Assembly: GCA_963721645.1 (NCBI GenBank)
Contig: CAVRJK010000002.1
Coordinates: forward strand, 1,674,001-1,738,000
Reading direction: 5' to 3'
DNA length: 64,000 nucleotides
From: JALZKA01 sp963721645
GTDB taxonomy: Bacteria; Actinomycetota; Thermoleophilia; Solirubrobacterales; 70-9
Positions 17,594-28,129 of this stretch are shown here, one piece after another (position 1 is the stretch's first letter; every line of letters begins with the position of its first letter). A model generated the notes under the pieces. It was not told where the DNA came from. It worked only from the letters and a program-made list of their open reading frames with translations, and did not search any database. A program made the translations under genes and the position numbers.

Positions 17594-18142
17594 CTAGATG
17601 TCGAGTTCGATGAGGCCCTCGCCGCCGACGACCGACTGGATCTCCAGCTCGAGCGGCCGCTCTTCGGAGACGTCGTCGTCGACGAGGAACAGGAGCAGAG
17701 CGCCCTGCGTGGGCCCTGCGGCAGCAACGGTGTCCAAGGCCGGGATCACGCCTTCGGGTGGAACGACGGCGCCGACGTCGAGGCTGAATTCGGTCACGAG
17801 GTCGAACGGCTCGTAAACACGGTGGCTGCCGTCGACGACCGAATAGTTCCCGGCGCTCGGCACCTCCGTGTCCTCGGACTCGTTCTTGATCTGGATGAAG
17901 ACGCCGAGGTAACTCTTGCCGAGCGGCTCCTCGGGAGCACCTTCGAGGTAGGCGCGATCCTCGACGATGTTCGGGTTGAGGAAGCGAGTGATCGAAACGT
18001 TGTAGAGGAGCTCACCGAGTTCGAGGGGCTCCCCCTCCACCGCTTCAGGAGTCTCCTCGTGCTCTTCGCCGCAGCCGGCGATGGGAACCGCGAGAGCTAG
18101 GACGGCCAGCAGGCCGGTGATGGTGGCGACTCGGGTCCGCAT
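17594..18142 (-). CDS. Secreted lipoprotein, 182 aa, unknown function
   Basis: The ATG at 18142 opens a type II signal peptide with lipobox VPIAGC (Cys24), followed by an acidic linker (EEHEETPEAVEGE). The mature part resembles a DUF4352/Ig-like extracellular beta-sandwich (YLGVFIQIKNESED pattern), often seen in actinobacterial surface lipoproteins. The open frame extends upstream to 18295, but that region lacks signal character. It is cotranscribed with the small membrane protein. Confidence 0.78.
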   Translation of the reverse strand: MRTRVATITGLLAVLALAVPIAGCGEEHEETPEAVEGEPLELGELLYNVSITRFLNPNIVEDRAYLEGAPEEPLGKSYLGVFIQIKNESEDTEVPSAGNYSVVDGSHRVYEPFDLVTEFSLDVGAVVPPEGVIPALDTVAAAGPTQGALLLFLVDDDVSEERPLELEIQSVVGGEGLIELDI

Positions 18143-18236
18143 GCGGGGCGAAATGTAACCGATCGGTGCCACTCTTAAGCCCGGTTCCGAAGTTGGGTCT
18201 TGCCGATCGGTGCCAGGCTCCAACCCGGATCGGAAC

Positions 18237-18726
18237 TCAGATCCGATCGCCGCCTGCCACGGCGATGCGCTCCGGAGGGGAGCCGCTTTCGGCAAGCCCT
18301 CTCAGGCGGCCGAGCGCCTTCTTGAGGCCCTTGCCCAAGCGCCTTTCCGAAGCCTTCGCATCGCGGAGCTTGTCGAACACGTTTGCCGGCTCGGTCCAGA
18401 AGGTGACCTGGACCTCGCACCCATCCGAGCCTGCGTCGGAGAGCATCCACTCGGTCACGTTCGGGATGCGGTTGAGGTAGCCGCCCCTGCCACGCTCGAC
18501 GAGACGGTGGGGCGCGTCGGCCTCCTCGATGATCGAATCGACCCATCCGCCGTCGCGGAGCCTGAACCTGGCGCCGGCGCCAATGCCTACGGGCTCGATC
18601 CGTCAAAAGGTGATAGCTCTCCATGAAATGGTCGGTGAACGCGGGCCGTGCGGAGAGGTCGAGGAGGATCGAGAAAACGTCCTCCCGGGGTACGTCGATC
18701 ATGACCTTTGCGGAAACTGGACCCAT
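18237..18726 (-). pseudogene. SRPBCC/polyketide-cyclase-like gene with frameshift
   Basis: From 18726 the frame encodes a typical SRPBCC start (SAKVMIDVPREDVFSILLDL, then FTDHFMESYHLL). At about 18598-18606 the sense switches to the next frame, which continues with IEPVGIGAGARFRLRDGGW, then VTEWMLSD, and ends at 18237. Neither frame alone gives a whole domain; joined they give a full START-like fold of about 160 residues, which normally binds hydrophobic ligands. The switch is next to CTTTTGACGG, a plausible one-base indel. It is therefore a pseudogene or a base-call error. Confidence 0.78.
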
Positions 18727-18823
18727 CGCCCGGCGATTCTATGGGCGGCGGTGGTTCAGGTCGGTAAATCGGGGGTAGATTCGAATTACGGTTCGAAGCA
18801 TCTATCCCGAAAGGACTCCACGG

Positions 18824-19333
18824 ATGACTATCGCGACTCGCGGCCTGGGAGGACTCACTTGTCAGGGCTGTGGCTACGCCATCTCGATCACGTTCGAGGA
18901 CTCGGTGCCCGAGTGCCCGGCCTGCGGCAGGACATCCTTCAAGCGTGCCCGCGCCTTCGAGCGACCGACGGCCGATATCGAGTCGGTGAGAGTCGCGACA
19001 TCCCGGCCGGAATGGCTCGCGGACGCTCGTCGCGGCGTCGCGGGCCTGGGTCCCCACCTGGCCTGGGAAGAGGACGGCGAAATCCACACCGTTCAAGTTG
19101 CGAAGGGCTGGGCAAAAGTCGGTCGCTCGGGCTGCGCGGACGTCGTCTTGGACGACCCGACGGTCTCACGCCGCCACGCGCTGATCGTCCGCACCGGGGA
19201 AGGGCGGCTCAAGGCACTCGATGATCGCAGCCTGAACGGGCTCTTCGTCAACGGCAAGCACGTCGAATGGACGGCGCTGACCGACGGCGACGAACTCGAG
19301 ATCGGCCGCTTCAAGCTCTACGTCCTCGCCTAG
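18824..19333 (+). CDS. Zinc-ribbon plus FHA domain protein
   Basis: The first 40 residues form a CxxC-CxxC zinc ribbon (Cys13, Cys16, Cys31, Cys34). Residues about 90-169 form an FHA domain with Gly100-Arg101-Ser102, Ser115 and His118 (VSRRH) and Asn138 (SLNG), the residues that read phosphothreonine. It should dock to a Ser/Thr-phosphorylated partner; no kinase is in the window. AAAGGA precedes the ATG. A repeat copy follows the stop directly, then parA on the same strand. Confidence 0.85.
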   Translation: MTIATRGLGGLTCQGCGYAISITFEDSVPECPACGRTSFKRARAFERPTADIESVRVATSRPEWLADARRGVAGLGPHLAWEEDGEIHTVQVAKGWAKVGRSGCADVVLDDPTVSRRHALIVRTGEGRLKALDDRSLNGLFVNGKHVEWTALTDGDELEIGRFKLYVLA

Positions 19334-19334
19334 A

Positions 19335-19366
19335 CCCCCGAGGGGTCAGACCCCTCACACAACGCT
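19335..19366 (+). repeat. Palindromic repeat copy between the FHA gene and parA
   Basis: CCCGAGGGGTCAGACCCCTC followed by ACACAACGCTAA begins one base after the FHA stop. It matches the 29-kb minus copy at 30 of 32 positions. The hairpin may serve as a terminator for the FHA gene. Confidence 0.88.
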
Positions 19367-19419
19367 AATACCCCCGTCGGCGCGAGCTTCATCGCCCCAC
19401 GCGCATATGCTGCGCCCTC

Positions 19420-20223
19420 GTGGCGACCACCATCTCGATCCTCTCCCAAAAGGGCGGCACCGGCAAGACGACGATGACCCGCACGCTGGCCGATGTGCTC
19501 GGCCGCCTGGGTCTCGACGTCCTCGCGATCGATGCCGACCCGCAGGGGAACCTCTCCGACTACTTCGACACGGCTCCGGACGCCGAACCCACCCTGTCCG
19601 AGGTGATCATGGGCCAGGTCCGGGCGGCCGATGCGGTCCACGGCCAGGTCATCCCGGCCAACCTGCGACTGGCCGAAGCCGAGCTCGCCCTTGCCGGCAA
19701 GATCGGGCGCGAGGTCACGCTGCGCAACGCGCTCCGAGACCTGAAGCGCGAGCGCGACGTGATCCTGATCGACTGCCCGCCCACGCTGGGCCTCCTGACC
19801 GTCAACGCTCTGGTCGCGTCGGACTACGCGATGCTTTCGACCCAGGCCCAGTACTTCTCGCTTCAGGGCGTCGAACAGGCAATGGAGGTCGTGAATCTGG
19901 CGAAGGACAGCCTCAACCCCGACCTCGAGCTGCTGGGGATCGTGCTCAACATCGCGAACATGCGGACCAAGCACGCCCGTCAGAGCCTCGAGTCGCTTCG
20001 CGAGGGGTTCGGCGACAAGGTGTTTCGCACCGTGATCCGCCAGTCCGTCGCGTACGCGGAATCGGCCGAGCGCGCGGTCCCGATTCTCGACTACAGGCCC
20101 GGCCGGGGCCAGGACTACCTGTCGCTCGGCGGCGAGGTCCTGCGCCGTATCGGCAAGCCCGAACTGCTCGAGAGCCTGGACGAGCTCAGCGCCGAGATCG
20201 TTCCCGCCGGCGCGCGCGCCTAG
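19420..20223 (+). CDS. ParA/Soj-family ATPase, without ParB
   Basis: The 267-residue protein has the deviant Walker A KGGTGKTT with signature lysines Lys11 and Lys16, the switch AIDADPQGNLSDY, and Walker B VILIDCPPTLG. ParA ATPases position DNA or protein cargo by cycling on the nucleoid. No ParB or parS-like sequence lies nearby, and the neighbours are an FHA protein upstream and thrB convergent, so this is an orphan ParA that may place something other than the chromosome origin. The start is GTG 19420. The stop overlaps the thrB stop. Confidence 0.88.
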   Translation: MATTISILSQKGGTGKTTMTRTLADVLGRLGLDVLAIDADPQGNLSDYFDTAPDAEPTLSEVIMGQVRAADAVHGQVIPANLRLAEAELALAGKIGREVTLRNALRDLKRERDVILIDCPPTLGLLTVNALVASDYAMLSTQAQYFSLQGVEQAMEVVNLAKDSLNPDLELLGIVLNIANMRTKHARQSLESLREGFGDKVFRTVIRQSVAYAESAERAVPILDYRPGRGQDYLSLGGEVLRRIGKPELLESLDELSAEIVPAGARA

Positions 20224-21104
20224 AGCTCGGGAACGTCCGCACCGATCGGGCTGAACGGGACCCTGAGGACCTCCGCCCATCCGTCGGTCCACTTCTCGAG
20301 CTCGGAGACGACCTTGCCGGTGTCCTGCCAAAAGCTCCAGACCAACACGGTGGGGCCGGCGCCCGAGATGGTCGCGCCCAGCGCGCCCATGCCCGTCGCC
20401 GCCCGAACGAGCTCCATCGAGCGCGGGTACAGGTCCTCCCGATACGGCTGGTGGAGCCGGTCGTCCAAGCCGCGGCGGATCAGGCCGAGATCTGAGCGCT
20501 CCAGCCCCAGCGCAAGTTGCGAGGCGGCCGCCACGTTCTCGACGGCGTCGTTGAAGGGAACGTCGGACGGCAGTGCCGCCCGGGCACGGGAGGTCGGAAC
20601 CTCGTCGGCAGGGATCACTACAACCGCCTCGACCCCCTCGGGCGGCTCGATCCGGACAGCGGCCGGCAGGCCCTCATCCTCGGGCCGCGGACACATCACG
20701 AAGCCTCCGTAGACGGCGGCAGCAACGTTGTCGGGATGACCCTCGATTGCCACCGCTTTCTCGTAAATCTGCTCGCGGGAGAGCGCGAGCTCATACATGT
20801 GGTCGGCGGCCATCAGGCCGGCGACGATCGCGGCAGCGCTCGAGCCAAGTCCACGCGCAAGCGGGATCTGCGAGATCATCTCGAAGTGCAAACCGTCCGC
20901 GGAGTGGAGCTCCTCAAAACCTCGGACGCAAAGGTTCGAGCGATCACGCGGGAGCTGGTCCTCACCGGTGTCGATGGCGAACGTGTCCGCCTCCCAGACC
21001 TCGAGCTCGAGGTGCAGGGCAAGTGCCGCGGCGAACACATCGAAGCCGGGGCCGAGGTTCGCCGAGGTGGCCGGCACGCTGACCAGCCGCCGTCGGAGCG
21101 TCAC
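20220..21104 (-). CDS. thrB: Homoserine kinase
   Basis: The 294-residue GHMP kinase starts with the homoserine-kinase motif PATSANLGPGFDVFA, has the ATP loop LARGLGSSAAAIVAG, and ends with the GHMP C-terminal motif GATISGAGPTVL. It phosphorylates homoserine on the way to threonine. GTG 21104 overlaps the stop of the nucleotidyltransferase gene (GTGA), and the motif begins a few residues later. No thrA or thrC is adjacent in this window, which is unusual. Confidence 0.9.
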   Translation of the reverse strand: MTLRRRLVSVPATSANLGPGFDVFAAALALHLELEVWEADTFAIDTGEDQLPRDRSNLCVRGFEELHSADGLHFEMISQIPLARGLGSSAAAIVAGLMAADHMYELALSREQIYEKAVAIEGHPDNVAAAVYGGFVMCPRPEDEGLPAAVRIEPPEGVEAVVVIPADEVPTSRARAALPSDVPFNDAVENVAAASQLALGLERSDLGLIRRGLDDRLHQPYREDLYPRSMELVRAATGMGALGATISGAGPTVLVWSFWQDTGKVVSELEKWTDGWAEVLRVPFSPIGADVPEL

Positions 21105-22132
21105 CGGTGAACACCGCCGGTGAGCGAGTCCGCGCGGCCTGCGATGGCACCGACCAGATAGGTGCCCTTCGGCACCTCGGCCTCCGGCAGGAGAACGGAT
21201 GACTTCAAGCGCGCACCGTCTCCGATCCTCGCACCGTCCCCGATCACGCACGGGCCATCGATTCGGACGTCCCGCCCGACCTTGACCTGTCGCCCGACGA
21301 TCACCCGTCCGTTCACCTCGCAGTCGGCGGGGAGGCCTGCGCGCTCGGCACCGAGCCGATGCTCGCCCGGCTCATCGGGATTGGCACTCGCCTCCACGAG
21401 CTCGCCCATCCACTCGACGTCCACGTGTCCGGCCGCCACGTCCAGATTGCCCTGGAGGTACTCAGGCGGAGAACCCACATCGTTCCAGTAGCCGTCCGTC
21501 TCATAGACATAGAACGGGATGTCACCTTCGAGAAGCGCAGGGAAGATGTCGAGCGCGAAGTCGGGCGCGGCCATGTCGGGGAAGTGGTCGAAGATCTGGG
21601 GGCTGAGCGCATAGATCATGCAGTTGGCACGGTCCGAGAGCGCCTCGGCGGGATCGGGCTTTTCCTGGAATCCCTGCACACGCCCGTCCGCGCCTGTCAC
21701 CACGACGCCGTACTCCTGGGTGTCGGTGACCTTCTTCACGGCCAGCGTCGCCAGGCCGTCGTTCTGCTCATGCGCCGCGGCAAGCTCGGCAAAATCGATG
21801 TCCGTGAGCGCGTCGCCCGCCATCACAAGAAACGGCTCGTCGCCGAAGAAGTCCCTGACGTTCCGGACGCCTCCCGCGGTGCCGAGGAGCTCCTCTTCCC
21901 TGGAGTAGGTGAGGCTCACGCCGAGATCGGTGCCGTCGCCCAGGCGGTCGGTGATCGTTTCCGGGAACCAGTGCAGGTTGCAGACGACATCGGTCACCCC
22001 GCCTTTGGCGAGCGAGCGCAGGATCAGCTCGATCACAGGGCGGTTCGCCACGGGCACCATCGGCTTCGGCACCTCGTAGGTGAGGGGCCGCAGGCGTGTG
22101 CCCAGCCCTGCTGCCATGACCATCGCTTTCAT
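21101..22132 (-). CDS. Sugar-nucleotide pyrophosphorylase (mannose-1-P guanylyltransferase-like)
   Basis: The 343-residue protein has the nucleotidyltransferase signature MAAGLGTRLRPLT, Lys in VPKPMVPV, GDALTD (metal site), EKPD, and a C-terminal left-handed beta-helix of hexapeptides (CVIGDGARIGDGA). It makes an NDP-sugar from sugar-1-phosphate; GDP-mannose or a glucose nucleotide are both possible. The start is ATG 22132 (MKAMVMAAG). A second enzyme of this type lies at 30121-31215. Its translational overlap with thrB is odd, because the two pathways are unrelated. Confidence 0.85.
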   Translation of the reverse strand: MKAMVMAAGLGTRLRPLTYEVPKPMVPVANRPVIELILRSLAKGGVTDVVCNLHWFPETITDRLGDGTDLGVSLTYSREEELLGTAGGVRNVRDFFGDEPFLVMAGDALTDIDFAELAAAHEQNDGLATLAVKKVTDTQEYGVVVTGADGRVQGFQEKPDPAEALSDRANCMIYALSPQIFDHFPDMAAPDFALDIFPALLEGDIPFYVYETDGYWNDVGSPPEYLQGNLDVAAGHVDVEWMGELVEASANPDEPGEHRLGAERAGLPADCEVNGRVIVGRQVKVGRDVRIDGPCVIGDGARIGDGARLKSSVLLPEAEVPKGTYLVGAIAGRADSLTGGVHR

Positions 22133-22181
22133 CGGGGTGAGGCTACCCAAGGTTCGCCCGGCCGCAGGTACCCTTCAGGGC

Positions 22182-23624
<1,443 letters not shown>

Positions 23625-23664
23625 GCCCAGGAGCAGGACCCAGCGCGGCTACCGTGGTCGCGTC

Positions 23665-24069
23665 ATGCTGCGCATAGCCTCGAACCTGAGCATCCCCATG
23701 CGGGAGATCGAGCTCCGGGCCAGCCGCTCGTCCGGTCCGGGCGGGCAGCACGCCAACGTGACCGCCTCGCGTATCGAGGCCGTCTTCGAGATCGCCGAAT
23801 CGAACACGCTCACACGCGAGCAGAAGGCGCGGCTAGCCCACCGCTTCGGCAAACGTGTGACGGCCGTGGCGCAGGACGCACGCTCTCAGGCGCGCAACCG
23901 TGACCTCGCGCTGGAGCGCCTGGGCGAGCGAATCGGCAAGGGCCTGGAACGCCGGCGTCCGCGACAAGCAACCCGCCCTGGCCGCTCCGCCCGCGAACGC
24001 CGCCTCAACGAGAAGCGTCAGCGAGGTCAAAAGAAGCAGCAGCGCCGCCGCCCCTCGATGGACGACTGA
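23665..24069 (+). CDS. arfB: Alternative ribosome-rescue factor ArfB (peptidyl-tRNA hydrolase)
   Basis: The 134-residue protein has the class I release factor core with the GGQ tripeptide at residues 26-28 (SSGPGGQHANVTASR), then a long Arg/Lys-rich tail that in ArfB/YaeJ sits in the empty mRNA channel. It frees ribosomes stalled without a stop codon. It is too short for a release factor 1 or 2 and lacks their codon-reading domain. It stands 40 bp after ahcY on the same strand. Confidence 0.9.
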   Translation: MLRIASNLSIPMREIELRASRSSGPGGQHANVTASRIEAVFEIAESNTLTREQKARLAHRFGKRVTAVAQDARSQARNRDLALERLGERIGKGLERRRPRQATRPGRSARERRLNEKRQRGQKKQQRRRPSMDD

Positions 24070-24135
24070 GTCCAAGACGTCGGGTGCTGGTCGCTGCCAC
24101 CAGCGAGTAGCGCGGATTTCCGCAACCATGGCCCC

Positions 24136-25509
24136 TCAGCGGTCGCGGATCTTTCGCACCCCGCGCCGGAACTCCTCAGTGGGGTTCTCCGGCCAGTCAC
24201 CGTGATCGTTCTTCCAGCCCTGAAGGTCACGGAAAAAGCGACTGTCGTTTGCCATCGCGTGGCCGATCACGTCGGTCACTCTCACCTCATGGCGTTGGCA
24301 CAGCCAAGCGACCAGCCGTTGCGCCGCCCGACGCTGAGATCTGCGATTGAGAATTGCCTGCTCCGGCGAGCCACCCGATTCCTGAACCATCTCGAGGCCG
24401 ATACTGCGGTGATTCAACCCGATCGCGTGTCGGCAACGGACGTTCTGATCGACGAGCGAATAGATCGTCCCGTCCTTGTCGACAACGAACTGTGTGCAGA
24501 CGCCGGGTGACTCGCCGTTGTTGGGCGAGTTGGATGCGAACGTGTTCCACACCGGCCCGTAGGTGGACGTAGCCGTGTAATGGATGACGATCTGGTCGAT
24601 CCGTTCAAGCCGCCACGTGCGGTCGCCGTAGTGGCGGTCTGAGTAGGCAGCCATCTGGCGCTTGCGCTCGTCCCCGTAGGGAATCGGGTCCTTCTTCATG
24701 TCGGGCCGGTGGACGCGACCGTTGCCGGCCGCTCGGGTGACCCGGTCAACTCCCTTGCCGGATCGGGCGATGTTGAGGACGGCGCGCGTGTGGCGCTCGC
24801 CCGCTGATGAGGACAGCTCGCCCCCGGCCAACTCGACCACGAAGGCGCGACGGCCCGGCTTCCGGTTGAACCACTTCGTCGCCGTGCCGGGCAGGTCACC
24901 GCCACGGCAGGCGAACTCCATGCTGGTGAGCCGCGCGTATCGGCGCTGAATCCGATCCGGGCCCTTGCACGAGCCGAGGACCTGATTCCAGGGCTGGTGG
25001 TAGAAGATCGAGAGGTCCGGCTCGATCCTCTTGGTCAAGCGCTTCACGGCGCGCGACTCGGGCTCAGAGAACGGCTCCGGTCCGGGGTAGTAGCCGCTCG
25101 ACGTGTCCGAGCTCGGCTTCCAGCCGACCGAGAAGTTCCGGTTCAGGTCAACTCCATGCGCGTTCTTGCGGCTCCCGGCCGCGATGCCGTCGGGATTGAC
25201 GCTCTCTACGAGCCAGATCGCAGCGCGTTCCGGACTCTCGTCGCGAAGGCGAGCGATGATCTCCTGGCCCTCGTCCTCGTCACCGTGAAACGAGCCGACT
25301 ACGAGAATCGTCCGGTTCGCGTCCTTGGGCCCGATCCGGTACGCACGCAGGTCACGGCCCTGGACCGAATCGCCGAACTCGAGGTGGCGCTCGCCCGCGA
25401 ACGCGCTTGGGGGAGTGGCGGTGATCCCGGCGAGGGCGAGCAGAACGCAGACCGTTCGCACGGACCGCGATCCCTGGTTTCCGCCTCGCTTTGCCACGCG
25501 GTCATTCAT
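24136..25509 (-). CDS. Secreted two-domain peptidoglycan hydrolase: M14 peptidase + Amidase_2
   Basis: A signal peptide (cleavage near ATPPSAFA-GE) is followed by an M14 zinc carboxypeptidase domain like MpaA: His75 and Glu78 (FHGDE), VNPDG, GVDLNRNF, His171 and Glu226. Residues about 300-445 form an N-acetylmuramoyl-L-alanine amidase of the Amidase_2 type with His310 (VIHYTAT), IGLEMV and His417 (IGHAM); Asp435 may be the third zinc ligand. One protein could thus cut the stem peptide and remove it from the glycan. ATG 25509 overlaps the stop of the ABC permease gene by 8 bp, so the enzyme is co-made with an FtsX-like exporter. Confidence 0.85.
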   Translation of the reverse strand: MNDRVAKRGGNQGSRSVRTVCVLLALAGITATPPSAFAGERHLEFGDSVQGRDLRAYRIGPKDANRTILVVGSFHGDEDEGQEIIARLRDESPERAAIWLVESVNPDGIAAGSRKNAHGVDLNRNFSVGWKPSSDTSSGYYPGPEPFSEPESRAVKRLTKRIEPDLSIFYHQPWNQVLGSCKGPDRIQRRYARLTSMEFACRGGDLPGTATKWFNRKPGRRAFVVELAGGELSSSAGERHTRAVLNIARSGKGVDRVTRAAGNGRVHRPDMKKDPIPYGDERKRQMAAYSDRHYGDRTWRLERIDQIVIHYTATSTYGPVWNTFASNSPNNGESPGVCTQFVVDKDGTIYSLVDQNVRCRHAIGLNHRSIGLEMVQESGGSPEQAILNRRSQRRAAQRLVAWLCQRHEVRVTDVIGHAMANDSRFFRDLQGWKNDHGDWPENPTEEFRRGVRKIRDR

Positions 25510-28072
25510 ACGAGATCGCCTCGATCACATCCAGTCTCGCGGCCCGGCGCGCGGGCAGGATTGCCGCGATCAGGCCGAGGGCGACACCGGCAAAGGCGAC
25601 GGCAAGCATCGCAGTCACGGGAGGCCTGTAAGAGACGCCCGGCACTCCCGAGGCGAGTCCCTGCAGGAGCGCCCAACCGAGTCCGGTGCCCACGGCGACC
25701 CCCAGGAGAGCGCCGACCATGCCGATGACGACGCTCTCAGCCACGACCTGCCGGCGAATCTGCCACCGCGATGCGCCCAGCGCGCGCAGGACCCCGATCT
25801 CGCGCGTCCGCTCCAGCACCGACATGGTGAGGGTGTTGATGATCCCGAACAGGCTTGCGAAGATCGCGACACCCACGATCGCATAGAAGGTTGCGAACTG
25901 CTGGTTGACCTGATCCTCGACGTTCGCCTTCAGCTCGGTGTTCGAGAGCACCGCGAGGTTCGGATAGTCCTGGCGCACGATCCTCCGGACTTTGTCCTCG
26001 AGCACCGGCCGGTCTTCAGCCGACGTGGCCTTCAGGGCGAGCTCGGAATCGGCGGTCACGCCGTAGACCTTGCGGAGCGTCTCGAGCGACATGCCGACCG
26101 TCTGCCCGCCAAAGAGCACCGTCTCGACGATGCCCGCCACCCGGGCCTTTTGGTCACCGGATGGTCCCTCCAGGCGCAGGGTGTCTCCCACCTCGAGGTC
26201 CTCCTCGTCGGCGTAACCCTTGCCGACGGTCACCTCGCCCTTGCGCATGCGCTCGAACACCTCCTCGCGAGGGGCCCCCTGGATGTCGGTCGTATCGACC
26301 CGCTCGTACTCATTCGGCTCAAAGCCGATGATGAGCCCGTCGGATTTGGTCTTGCCCTTCGGCCCAGGCAGGTCGGTGGTGAAGAGAAACCGCTCGCGCG
26401 CCACCACTTCGGCCTCGGGAATCCTGTCCAGGCGCTCGGAGAGCCGATCGCCGATCGTCTGCTGCGGCCCTTGCCCCGGCGACAGGCCCGAAGGCTGGAC
26501 CGTTAGGTCGCGGGCGAAAGCGCGATCGAACTCGTCGGAGATCGTGCCCAGAAAGCTCGAACCCAGGCTGTTGACGGCTACGACCAGGGCGAGCCCGATG
26601 AGGAGGGCGGTGGCTGTCGCCGCGGTGCGGCCCGGGTCCGAGCGCGCGGCATCGGCCGCAAGGCGCCCCTCGACCGGCAGGATCTTTCGCACGGGCCAAG
26701 AGAGGATCCGAACGAGGGGGCGCACGACGAACGGCGCGAGCATCGCGATCCCGAAGAAGATCGCCACAGTGCCGGTCATGCCCGCGGCCGCGACGATGGG
26801 GGTCGTCTCCTCTGCCGCGCCGAGCCAGAACGCACCGGCCAGTCCGGCCAGGATCAACGCCGCGCCGATCGCGGCGCGGCGCGGCCGGGGCTTCGGCCGC
26901 AGCTCTTCAGAGCCCAGGACGGCGCGGATCGGCGACGTCTTGCCCGCGCGCCGAGCCGGCGTGAAGGCGCCCAGGACGGCAGTGATAAGCCCCGTGCCGA
27001 CGGCGGCGACGGGCGCCCACCATTCAAAGACGAGTCTGCCAACCGGGAAGTCGAGCGCCCGGACGAACTCGGCCAGCGCGTACGCGAGCGCGAAGCCCAG
27101 TCCAAGGCCCAGAACGGCGCCCAAGATGCCCAGAAGCGCTGCCTCGCGCAGAACCGAACTGGTGATCTTTCGGCGCGGAGTGCCGAGCGTTCGCAGCATG
27201 CCGATCTCGCGCGTGCGCTGGAGAACGGTCATGTTGAAGGCGTTGAAGATCAGAAAGCCGCCCACGAACAGAGCCATCGCGGCGAAGAAGTAGAGGATCG
27301 CGTTGAACGCCTGGAGCTGGGATTCGACGTCCTCGGACTTGGTCTGCGGGGTCTCGACCTTCACCCCCTTGCCGAACCGGCGGTCGATCCGCCGCTCCAG
27401 CGCCGCAATCGTCTCGGCGCCGCCTTCGGCGATCACGTCGATTTCGTCAAAACCCTTCCTCTTGTCCATCACCTTTCGCGCAGCCTCGAGAGGCATTACG
27501 GCGAACCCCTCGCCGCCGAACTCAAACCCGCTCTGGAAGGAGAACAACCCCACCACTTCGAAGCGCCGCTCGCCGTCGGGAGTCGCCAGCGAGATCCGGT
27601 CGGAGACCTCGACGTCGTTGGCGTCCGCCCACGAGTCCTGGACGCTGATCTCCCTCCCACGCTCGGGATCGCGACCGGCGACGGTCTCGGAGTCCGTGAT
27701 ATCGGTCGCGTCCGGCTCCTGACCGGCGATGTTCAGCTGCTTGGAGGCATCGGGCGGCGCATCACCCTTGTCGTCGACCAGCGTGAAGACGCTCTGGATG
27801 CGCCCGACGGCCTCACCCACGCCCGGCGTGTTCTCCACCTCTGAAAATGCACGCTTGGGGAGCGACTCCTCCTGCCCACCGCCCGAGACGATCAGGTCGG
27901 CCTTGCCGTAGACGGAGTCGTAGAGGTCCGTGAACGTGCGGTTGATCGTCGCCGAGAGGAGAAGGACGCCAAGGATCATTCCCACGCCCAGGACGATCCC
28001 GGCCGCCGTCAGAAGCGAGCGAGCGCGGCGCGAGCGGACCTGCCTGAGCGCGAGGGATCCAAAGCTGCGCAT
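25502..28072 (-). CDS. ABC transporter permease with two FtsX/MacB-like repeats
   Basis: The 856-residue protein starts with a membrane helix (about residues 20-41), then a large extracytoplasmic MacB_PCD-like domain, helices of the first FtsX domain (TREIGMLRTLGTPRRKI), a second extracytoplasmic domain, and a second FtsX domain (TREIGVLRALGASRWQI) near the C-terminus. The architecture is that of LolCDE/MacB-like mechanotransmitting exporters. The ATPase gene lies 57 bp upstream. The peptidoglycan hydrolase gene overlaps its end, which suggests FtsEX-like control of wall cutting, but that is inference. Confidence 0.9.
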   Translation of the reverse strand: MRSFGSLALRQVRSRRARSLLTAAGIVLGVGMILGVLLLSATINRTFTDLYDSVYGKADLIVSGGGQEESLPKRAFSEVENTPGVGEAVGRIQSVFTLVDDKGDAPPDASKQLNIAGQEPDATDITDSETVAGRDPERGREISVQDSWADANDVEVSDRISLATPDGERRFEVVGLFSFQSGFEFGGEGFAVMPLEAARKVMDKRKGFDEIDVIAEGGAETIAALERRIDRRFGKGVKVETPQTKSEDVESQLQAFNAILYFFAAMALFVGGFLIFNAFNMTVLQRTREIGMLRTLGTPRRKITSSVLREAALLGILGAVLGLGLGFALAYALAEFVRALDFPVGRLVFEWWAPVAAVGTGLITAVLGAFTPARRAGKTSPIRAVLGSEELRPKPRPRRAAIGAALILAGLAGAFWLGAAEETTPIVAAAGMTGTVAIFFGIAMLAPFVVRPLVRILSWPVRKILPVEGRLAADAARSDPGRTAATATALLIGLALVVAVNSLGSSFLGTISDEFDRAFARDLTVQPSGLSPGQGPQQTIGDRLSERLDRIPEAEVVARERFLFTTDLPGPKGKTKSDGLIIGFEPNEYERVDTTDIQGAPREEVFERMRKGEVTVGKGYADEEDLEVGDTLRLEGPSGDQKARVAGIVETVLFGGQTVGMSLETLRKVYGVTADSELALKATSAEDRPVLEDKVRRIVRQDYPNLAVLSNTELKANVEDQVNQQFATFYAIVGVAIFASLFGIINTLTMSVLERTREIGVLRALGASRWQIRRQVVAESVVIGMVGALLGVAVGTGLGWALLQGLASGVPGVSYRPPVTAMLAVAFAGVALGLIAAILPARRAARLDVIEAISYE

Positions 28073-28129
28073 CTAGGCCCTGGGCGGCTCTGGCCGCGGA
28101 AGCAGCATGTCCTGGTGGCTCTTCACGCC

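Noticed and set aside
19420..20223. Chromosome-partition locus (parABS)
   Set aside because: There is no ParB gene and no parS-like 16-mer nearby, and the neighbours are not origin-region genes.
22133..22181. SAH riboswitch before ahcY
   Set aside because: The spacer has only about 50 bp and no recognisable riboswitch core.
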